DNA of 64,000 nucleotides from Paraneptunicella aestuarii (GTDB lineage Bacteria > Pseudomonadota > Gammaproteobacteria > Enterobacterales > Alteromonadaceae), in NCBI RefSeq assembly GCF_019900845.1, contig NZ_CP074570.1:2108001-2172000 (forward strand). Direction: 5' to 3'. The notes beneath the pieces were generated by a model. That model saw only the letters and a list, made by a program, of their open reading frames with translations, did not search any database and was not told the DNA's origin. Positions 57,948 to 64,000 of the stretch are shown piece after piece. How positions within the stretch are numbered: position 1 is the stretch's first letter; every line of letters starts with the position of its first letter. A program made the translations under genes and the position numbers.

Positions 57948-58700
57948 TTAGCTTGCTTCCAGTGCAACCTTGTTAATAAACCCTGTGAGTTCTTTGGCGT
58001 GGCTATCAAGATAAAAGTGGCCTGCATCAACCATGTTGATATTTATCGGAGCTTGAAAATACTCTTGCCATACCTGCAAATCGTTTAACGGCACTCTATC
58101 ATCATCTTCGCCACCAAAAATCGTAGCCAGTGTAGAGTTAGGTTCTTTCGATGTAGGTTGATAAGTTTCGACTACTTCAATATCGGCTCTAAGAACAGGA
58201 AGAAGCAAGTCTAATAACTCCGGAACTGCGGCGATATCAGGATGTAATCCACCTAAATCATCCAAGTGTTCAATAAAATCTTTATCAGAAAGTCCAGTCC
58301 AATTCTCCATTGATGGAAGATGCGGCGCTTTTCTTGCTGACGAAATAAAGTGAATCGGGGCAGGGAAGCCATATTTTTGTGCTTTCAGCATAAACTCGTA
58401 GGCAATCAACGAGCCCAGACTATGCCCAAACAAAATATAAGGCTTATCTAGATATTTACCCATATGCTGCCATGCATCTTGTACCAGCTTTTCCATACTG
58501 TTAATCAGGCCATCTTGAAAACGTCCAGCTCTACCTGGTGGGGTATAGGCGAGCACTTCAACGTGCTCTCCCAGATGTTCCTTCCACGGTAGAAATACAT
58601 TCCCATTACTTCCAGCGAAAGGAAAGGCAATCACTCTCACTTTGGGTGAAACCGGGGTTTCCTTTACTATCTTGGTAACTGCTGGATGTTGAATAAACAT
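57948..58700 (-). CDS. Type II thioesterase (alpha/beta hydrolase)
   Basis: This 250-residue protein matches type II thioesterases (GrsT/TEII), which remove wrong acyl groups from carrier proteins of nonribosomal peptide and polyketide synthases. Motifs are FPFAGSNG, the oxyanion region, PPGRAGRF, the nucleophile Ser in LFGHSLGSLIAYE, and the His in DAGHFYLD. It lies 21 bp after asnS on the same strand and is probably co-transcribed with it. No synthase is in the window, so its partner is unknown. Confidence 0.87.
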   Translation of the reverse strand: MFIQHPAVTKIVKETPVSPKVRVIAFPFAGSNGNVFLPWKEHLGEHVEVLAYTPPGRAGRFQDGLINSMEKLVQDAWQHMGKYLDKPYILFGHSLGSLIAYEFMLKAQKYGFPAPIHFISSARKAPHLPSMENWTGLSDKDFIEHLDDLGGLHPDIAAVPELLDLLLPVLRADIEVVETYQPTSKEPNSTLATIFGGEDDDRVPLNDLQVWQEYFQAPININMVDAGHFYLDSHAKELTGFINKVALEAS

Positions 58701-58721
58701 ATCCAGTGAACTCCATGTCGA

Positions 58722-60119
58722 TTAATAGTTAGCGCTACCAGCAGCTCGAGGGAATGGAATGACATCACGAACGTTTTGTACGCCAGTGACATAAGCAACC
58801 AAGCGCTCAAAGCCTAAACCAAATCCAGAGTGAGGCACTGTGCCATAACGGCGTAGATCTCGATACCAGCCATAATCTTCCGGATTTAAATCCATTTCCT
58901 GCATACGCTTGTCTAATTTGTCCAAACGCTCTTCACGCTGTGAACCACCGATAATTTCACCGATACCCGGCGCTAATACGTCTAAGCAAGCAACGGTCTT
59001 ATTGTCGTCGTTCATGCGCATATAGAAAGCCTTAATATCTTTCGGATAGTTTTGCATGATAATCGGTGCGCCAACGTGTTCTTCAGCCAGGAAGCGCTCA
59101 TGTTCAGACGCCAAATCAATACCCCATTCAACAGGGAACTCAAACTTTTTACCGCTGTTTTTCAGTATTTCAATGGCGTCGGTGTAATCCATACGCACGA
59201 AATCTTGATCAACTACTTTTTGCAAACGTGCAATTGCGTCCTTGTTGACGCGATCTGCAAAAAAGTTCATGTCATCAGCACGTTCTTCCAATACCGCTTT
59301 GAATACGTACTTCAACATATCTTCAGCTAATTGAGCGATATCAGCCAAGTCAGCAAAAGCGACTTCAGGCTCGATCATCCAGAACTCAGCCAAATGACGG
59401 CTGGTGTTGGAGTTTTCTGCTCTAAACGTCGGGCCAAAGGTATATACCTTCGACATGGCACAGCAGTAACTTTCAACGTTAAGCTGCCCTGATACCGTTA
59501 AGAAGGTTTCTTTACCGAAAAAATCCTGAGAATAATCCACGTTACCTTGCTCAGTATGAGGAAGATTCATCATATCCAGCGTTGAAACACGGAACATTTC
59601 ACCTGCACCTTCAGTGTCGCTGGCGGTGATAATCGGCGTGCTGATCCAGTAATAACCACGCTCATGGAAGAAACGGTGGATCGCCTGAGACAAACAGTTA
59701 CGCACACGAGTAACCGCACCAATAATATTGGTACGTGGACGCAAATGTGCATGTTCACGCAAATATTCAATGCTATGGCGTTTTGCTGCCATAGGGTAGG
59801 TGTCCGGGTTTTCAACCCAACCCAGAACCTCAATGGCCGTGGCATCCACTTCCAAAGCTTGACCCTGGCCTTCGGATTCTTTAATAGTACCAGTTACGGA
59901 AACCGAGCATCCGGTTGTCAACTTTTGAATGTCGTCGTAATTATTCAGATTATTAAGGGCAATGACTTGTACAGGGTCAAAACAGCTACCGTCATGCACG
60001 GCAACAAAAGAAAGACCTGCTTTAGAATCACGACGGGTTCTTACCCATCCTTTAACTACGACTGTTTCGCCTACGGCATATTGTCCGGCCAGTACGTCAG
60101 CCACTGTGGCATGAGCCAT
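58722..60119 (-). CDS. asnS: Asparaginyl-tRNA synthetase
   Basis: AsnS charges tRNA-Asn. The 465-residue class IIb synthetase has the N-terminal OB-fold ([25 protein letters not shown]), motif 2 ([25 protein letters not shown]) split here by its loop, and motif 3 ([15 protein letters not shown]). A CCGGAA-TCGT-TTCCGG inverted repeat lies in the leader at about 60145-60160. The downstream thioesterase gene shares its transcript. Confidence 0.96.
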   Translation of the reverse strand: MAHATVADVLAGQYAVGETVVVKGWVRTRRDSKAGLSFVAVHDGSCFDPVQVIALNNLNNYDDIQKLTTGCSVSVTGTIKESEGQGQALEVDATAIEVLGWVENPDTYPMAAKRHSIEYLREHAHLRPRTNIIGAVTRVRNCLSQAIHRFFHERGYYWISTPIITASDTEGAGEMFRVSTLDMMNLPHTEQGNVDYSQDFFGKETFLTVSGQLNVESYCCAMSKVYTFGPTFRAENSNTSRHLAEFWMIEPEVAFADLADIAQLAEDMLKYVFKAVLEERADDMNFFADRVNKDAIARLQKVVDQDFVRMDYTDAIEILKNSGKKFEFPVEWGIDLASEHERFLAEEHVGAPIIMQNYPKDIKAFYMRMNDDNKTVACLDVLAPGIGEIIGGSQREERLDKLDKRMQEMDLNPEDYGWYRDLRRYGTVPHSGFGLGFERLVAYVTGVQNVRDVIPFPRAAGSANY

Positions 60120-60295
60120 TCATTGCTCCATATTTTTGGTTATTCCGGAATCGTTTCCGGTGATTTCAAGAAAGCCTGTAATGTTACTTACCCAGACGCA
60201 AGAAACAAGCAAAAATCTGCCTGTTTAAGCAGGTTATTTCACTAGTGTTGAAAAAGTGAAGATTTCTTCCTGATGTTGTTAGTTTTAACGTCTGT

Positions 60296-61567
60296 TCACG
60301 ACATCTGCTTTAAGGTATTGAAGATAGCTTGAGTTAAGATGGATAACTGTTCTTTTTCAATAACATAGGGGGGCATTAAATAGATCAACTTACCAAAGGG
60401 ACGGATCCACGCGCCTTGTTGAATAAAGTGTTTCTGCAAAGTGCCTACATCGTATGCCTGTTTGGTTTCAACCACCCCAATAGCGCCCAGCACTCTTACA
60501 TCTGCAACATTATCCAACGCTTTGCAAACGGCAAGCTCTTCTCGTAACTGAGATTCGATGCTCTGAACCTGAGAACGCCATTGTCCGGTTTCTAAAAGAG
60601 CCATGCTGGCGTTGGCGACTGAGCAAGCAAGTGGATTGCCCATAAACGTAGGGCCATGCATAAATACACCGGGATCGCCTTGGCACACACCCATCGCCAC
60701 ATCTTCTGTACACAGTGTTGCGGCGAGTGTCATGTAACCGCCCGTAATCGCTTTACCCAGGCACATAATATCAGGGCTGATATCGGCATGATCACAGGCA
60801 AATAATTCACCTGAACGACCAAACCCTGTGGCGATTTCATCAGCAATCAACAACACATTGTACTGGTCACAAAGCTGACGGCAGCGCTTTAAATAATTCG
60901 GATGATAAAAGCGCATTCCCCCAGCACCTTGAACCACGGGCTCTAAAATCACGGCGGCGACTTCGTGATGATGACGTTGCAGCAATTCATCCAGTTCCAG
61001 CATCTCATCTTCATTCCATAAGGCACCGAACCGAGTTTGGGGCGCTGGGGCGAAGATTTGTTTGGGCAAGACATTTTGAAACAGAGTATGCATACCGTTT
61101 ACGGGGTCACATACCGACATCGCTGCAAAGGTATCACCGTGATAACCATTTCTGGGCGCGATAAACTTGTACTTGTTTGAACTGCCTTGGCAAGCCCAGT
61201 ATTGCACCGCCATTTTCATGGCAACTTCAACAGCGACAGAGCCTGAGTCTGCCAAAAACACGCGCTCTAATCCTTCCGGGCTCCACTCAACCAGCGTTTT
61301 ACATAACTGAATTGCGGGCTCATGGGTTAGGCCGCCAAACATAACGTGAGACACTTTTTCTAACTGAGCTTTGGCTGCTTTATTTAATTCAGGATGGTTA
61401 TAACCATGAATTGCTGCCCACCAGGACGACATGCCATCGACCAGCTTTGTTCCGTTGTCTAAATAAATATGTACCCCTTCAGCATGAGAAACCGGATAGC
61501 AGGGAAGTGGGTTGACTGCCGAAGTATAAGGGTGCCAGATGTGTTGTTGATCGAATTGAATATCCAT
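60296..61567 (-). CDS. bioA: Adenosylmethionine-8-amino-7-oxononanoate aminotransferase
   Basis: BioA makes 7,8-diaminopelargonate in biotin synthesis, using S-adenosylmethionine as amino donor. The 423-residue PLP enzyme has HPYTSAVNPLPCYPV near the N terminus, MSSWWAAIHGYNHPEL, DEIATGFGRSG and the PLP lysine in CLGKAITGGYM. It is divergent from bioB across a BirA-type operator, as in E. coli. Confidence 0.96.
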   Translation of the reverse strand: MDIQFDQQHIWHPYTSAVNPLPCYPVSHAEGVHIYLDNGTKLVDGMSSWWAAIHGYNHPELNKAAKAQLEKVSHVMFGGLTHEPAIQLCKTLVEWSPEGLERVFLADSGSVAVEVAMKMAVQYWACQGSSNKYKFIAPRNGYHGDTFAAMSVCDPVNGMHTLFQNVLPKQIFAPAPQTRFGALWNEDEMLELDELLQRHHHEVAAVILEPVVQGAGGMRFYHPNYLKRCRQLCDQYNVLLIADEIATGFGRSGELFACDHADISPDIMCLGKAITGGYMTLAATLCTEDVAMGVCQGDPGVFMHGPTFMGNPLACSVANASMALLETGQWRSQVQSIESQLREELAVCKALDNVADVRVLGAIGVVETKQAYDVGTLQKHFIQQGAWIRPFGKLIYLMPPYVIEKEQLSILTQAIFNTLKQMS

Positions 61568-61586
61568 GTGCTTATAAAATAATCAT

Positions 61587-61620
61587 ATGTAAACTAATTG
61601 AAAAATCATATGGTTGACAA
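61587..61620. promoter_or_regulatory. BirA operator between bioA and bioB
   Basis: ATGTAAACT and GGTTGACAA are separated by 16 bp and form the imperfect inverted repeat typical of biotin repressor sites (TTGTAAACC-N15/16-GGTTTACAA). The right arm contains a TTGACA -35 box for bioB. Confidence 0.8.
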
Positions 61621-61676
61621 AGTGTGTTCGGGAAATAGACTAGGCAAGCATCACAATAATGTAAAGGACAAGTTCT

Positions 61677-62720
61677 ATGTCTGCCACAATTCGTCATGAT
61701 TGGACCGTTGAAGAAGTTAACCGCTTGTATGACAAGCCCTTTAATGATTTGTTGTTTGAGGCTCAGACAATACACCGTCAGCACTTCAACCCTAACGAAG
61801 TTCAGGTAAGCACGCTGCTTTCCATTAAAACTGGTGCATGCCCAGAGGACTGTAAATATTGTCCTCAGAGCGCACGTTACGATACCGGGCTTGAGCGCGA
61901 ACGCTTAATGGAAGTGGAAAAAGTGCTTGAGAGTGCGCGCGACGCCAAAAAAGTAGGTTCCACTCGCTTTTGCATGGGGGCTGCATGGCGTAATCCTAAA
62001 GATCGCGACATGCCTTATGTCATTAAGATGATCGAAGGTGTTAAAGCCATGGGGCTGGAAACCTGCATGACATTGGGTATGTTAACCCGCGAACAAGCGT
62101 TGCAGCTTAAGCAGGCTGGCCTTGATTATTACAATCACAACCTGGATACCTCGCCAGAATTCTATGGTGACGTGATCACAACCCGTACTTATCAGGATCG
62201 TTTGGACACATTGCAAAATGTGCGCGATGCCGGCATGAACATCTGCTCTGGTGGCATTGTGGGCATGGGGGAGAGTGTCTCGGATCGTTCAGGTTTGCTA
62301 GTACAGCTTGCTAATTTGGAACAACATCCTGAAAGTGTGCCAATTAATATGTTGGTGCGCGTTATCGGTACGCCATTAGACAGTGAGCAAGACGTTGATC
62401 CTTTTGAGTTTATTCGAACTATCGCCATTGCGCGCATTATGATGCCGAAATCCTATGTGCGCTTGTCTGCGGGTCGTGAAGAAATGAGTGAGCAAACCCA
62501 GGCTTTATGCTTTATGGCGGGTGCGAACTCCATCTTCTACGGATGCAAGCTGCTCACTACTTCCAACCCTGATACTGACGAAGATGTTCAACTGTTCCGC
62601 AAGTTAGGGATCAAGCCAGAACGTGCTCGTGATTATTCTGACGAAGCGCATCAGTCCATGTTAATGGATGCGGTACGTGAAAAAGCGGAAGAATCCTTAT
62701 TTTACGAGGCGGTGAGCTAA
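61677..62720 (+). CDS. bioB: Biotin synthase
   Basis: BioB is the radical SAM enzyme that inserts sulphur into dethiobiotin. The 347-residue protein has the radical SAM motif [23 protein letters not shown], the [13 protein letters not shown] block, GGIVGMGES, and the Arg ligand region [10 protein letters not shown] short gap leads to bioF. Confidence 0.97.
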   Translation: MSATIRHDWTVEEVNRLYDKPFNDLLFEAQTIHRQHFNPNEVQVSTLLSIKTGACPEDCKYCPQSARYDTGLERERLMEVEKVLESARDAKKVGSTRFCMGAAWRNPKDRDMPYVIKMIEGVKAMGLETCMTLGMLTREQALQLKQAGLDYYNHNLDTSPEFYGDVITTRTYQDRLDTLQNVRDAGMNICSGGIVGMGESVSDRSGLLVQLANLEQHPESVPINMLVRVIGTPLDSEQDVDPFEFIRTIAIARIMMPKSYVRLSAGREEMSEQTQALCFMAGANSIFYGCKLLTTSNPDTDEDVQLFRKLGIKPERARDYSDEAHQSMLMDAVREKAEESLFYEAVS

Positions 62721-62737
62721 CCAGGGCAAGCAGTATC

Positions 62738-63925
62738 ATGCCATTTGAATTTTTGTCCCAAGCCTTGCTTGAGCGTGAACAGCAAGGCTTATTGCGTCGC
62801 GAACACGTTGTGCAAGCGTACCAGCAGCAGTATGTCACTATTGCAGGTCGTCGCTATATCAACTTTTCCAGCAATGATTATTTGGGATTAGCGCAAACAC
62901 CTTTTAATACATCCACTCAAGTTGGCGGAAGTGGTGGTTCGCCTGTTGTCACGGGTTATTCAAAACAGCATCAAGAGCTCTGTGAATACCTTGCTGCTCA
63001 GTTAAACCGGGAAGCGGTGTTATTGATGAATTCCGGTTTTGCGGCTAATGCGACCTTGTGCCAGTCGCTTTTTAGCCAGTCAGGAAGCCAGTCACCAGTA
63101 AAAGGAAATTTAGTCGTCGATAAGTTGGCTCATGCGTCCATTATTGACGGGGCGTTGGCAAGTCACGCTAACTTCTCTCGTTTTCGCCATAACGATATGG
63201 ATCACCTGCACTCGCTATTAGCTAAAAATAATAATGAAGGCGATACGCTTATTATGTCTGAAGGCGTGTTTAGCATGGATGGTGATCAAGCGCCAATCAG
63301 CGAACTGGTACGCATTAGCCAACAACATTCGGCCTGGTTATCGCTGGATGATGCTCATGGTTTTGGGGTATTAGGGCAAAATGGCATGGGAACCGTTGAA
63401 GCCAATGCCTTGTCGCAAAGTGAACTTCCGGTCTTGATGGCCACTTTTGGTAAAGCGATTGGCACTGGCGGCGCATTTATTGCGGGTAGCCAGACCTTAA
63501 TTGATTATCTAAGAAACTTTGCTCGTCATTATGTTTACAGTACGGCGTTTTCGCCCATGCAGGCGGCACATACGTTAGCGAATATTAAACTCTGCCAGCA
63601 AGAACACTGGCGAAGAGAAAAGCTGCAAAACAACATCCGGTTATTTAAACGCTTAATGCAAGATGCACAATTAGAGGTTTTGTCTTCTGATACAGCGATT
63701 CAACCCGTGTTAATCGGGTGTCCAAAACTAGCGCTAAAGGTTGCTGATGAATTGCGGCAATCAGGCTTTTGGGTTACAGCTATCCGCACACCAACAGTAC
63801 CTAAAAAGACAGACCGAATTCGCATTACGCTTACGACCTTACATGAAGAACAAGATATACAGCATTTGGTTTTCGCTTTCGCAGAGGTAATGGAGCGGAA
63901 TAAAGAGGAAAGGAGCCAATTATGA
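62738..63925 (+). CDS. bioF: 8-amino-7-oxononanoate synthase
   Basis: BioF condenses pimeloyl-ACP or pimeloyl-CoA with alanine in a PLP reaction. The 395-residue protein has NFSSNDYLGLA, DKLAHASIIDGA, LDDAHGFGVLG and the PLP lysine in TFGKAIGTGGAF. Its stop overlaps the bioC ATG in an ATGA arrangement, so the two are translationally coupled. Confidence 0.96.
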   Translation: MPFEFLSQALLEREQQGLLRREHVVQAYQQQYVTIAGRRYINFSSNDYLGLAQTPFNTSTQVGGSGGSPVVTGYSKQHQELCEYLAAQLNREAVLLMNSGFAANATLCQSLFSQSGSQSPVKGNLVVDKLAHASIIDGALASHANFSRFRHNDMDHLHSLLAKNNNEGDTLIMSEGVFSMDGDQAPISELVRISQQHSAWLSLDDAHGFGVLGQNGMGTVEANALSQSELPVLMATFGKAIGTGGAFIAGSQTLIDYLRNFARHYVYSTAFSPMQAAHTLANIKLCQQEHWRREKLQNNIRLFKRLMQDAQLEVLSSDTAIQPVLIGCPKLALKVADELRQSGFWVTAIRTPTVPKKTDRIRITLTTLHEEQDIQHLVFAFAEVMERNKEERSQL

Positions 63926-64000
63926 TTGCTGAGCAAGCATTAAAACAACGTATTGCCCGACAATTTAGTTTGGCTGCTATGCGATATGATGATAAAGCCG
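63922..64000 (+). CDS. bioC: Malonyl-ACP O-methyltransferase (5' part)
   Basis: Only the first 26 codons are in the window. The N terminus with RIARQFSLAAMRYDDKA fits the start of BioC, which methylates malonyl-ACP to begin pimelate synthesis. The call relies mainly on position after bioF and on the A-x-x-F-x-x-A-A-x-x-Y pattern. AGGAG precedes the ATG. Confidence 0.8.
   Translation, partial: MIAEQALKQRIARQFSLAAMRYDDKA

Overview
The window reads as a chromosomal segment of a marine-type gammaproteobacterium, most likely an Alteromonadales member. The evidence is the core gene order (yceF/yceD-rpmF-fab cluster-tmk-holB-tatD), a HexR-controlled Entner-Doudoroff block as in Shewanella/Alteromonas relatives, a DUF2989 lipoprotein, a long-form second GAPDH and a secreted subtilase with PPC domains. 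The genus cannot be fixed from the sequence alone. I see no rRNA, tRNA, CRISPR, prophage or insertion sequence.

Layout. (1) 1-12.1 kb: end of rluC, then yceF (minus), yceD-rpmF and the fatty-acid cluster fabH-fabD-fabG-acpP-fabF-pabC-mltG-tmk-holB-tatD. plsX, usually between rpmF and fabH, is absent and replaced by about 650 bp of non-coding DNA. (2) 12.1-24.5 kb: a CtlX-like hydrolase, a small unknown protein, then the glucose block pykA, hexR, zwf-pgl-edd-glk-eda, the mutarotase yeaD and gapA. HexR-like palindromes lie upstream of pykA, in the hexR/zwf gap and upstream of gapA. (3) 24.7-32.9 kb: alpha-glucan genes malQ, glgB, glgX, then gnd. (4) 33-49.2 kb: housekeeping genes (msrB, DUF2989 lipoprotein, second GAPDH, thioredoxin-like protein, M14 peptidase, AGCS transporter, zinc-ribbon protein, yeaC, DUF349 protein, ansA, sppA, fadH). 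The msrB/gapA/yeaD/yeaC and ansA/sppA/ydjA genes are scattered pieces of neighbourhoods that are contiguous in E. coli. (5) 49.2-57.8 kb: an AT-rich accessory region and the most interesting part. A module of XRE regulator, polytopic membrane protein and small exported Gly-rich protein with a GDP-containing motif occurs twice, around doxX and a ydjA-type nitroreductase, and is followed by a secreted S8 protease. A 16-bp palindrome GTGGA-N6-TCCAC lies before the first regulator, twice before the first small exported protein and, with one mismatch, before the protease. This suggests one regulon. (6) 57.9-64 kb: an orphan type II thioesterase beside asnS, then divergent bioA and bioB-bioF-bioC with a BirA-type operator between them.

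A family of roughly 105-bp palindromic intergenic repeats (three full copies and one remnant) with matching stem changes is scattered through the first 36 kb. A 9 x 8-bp perfect tandem repeat lies between holB and tatD.
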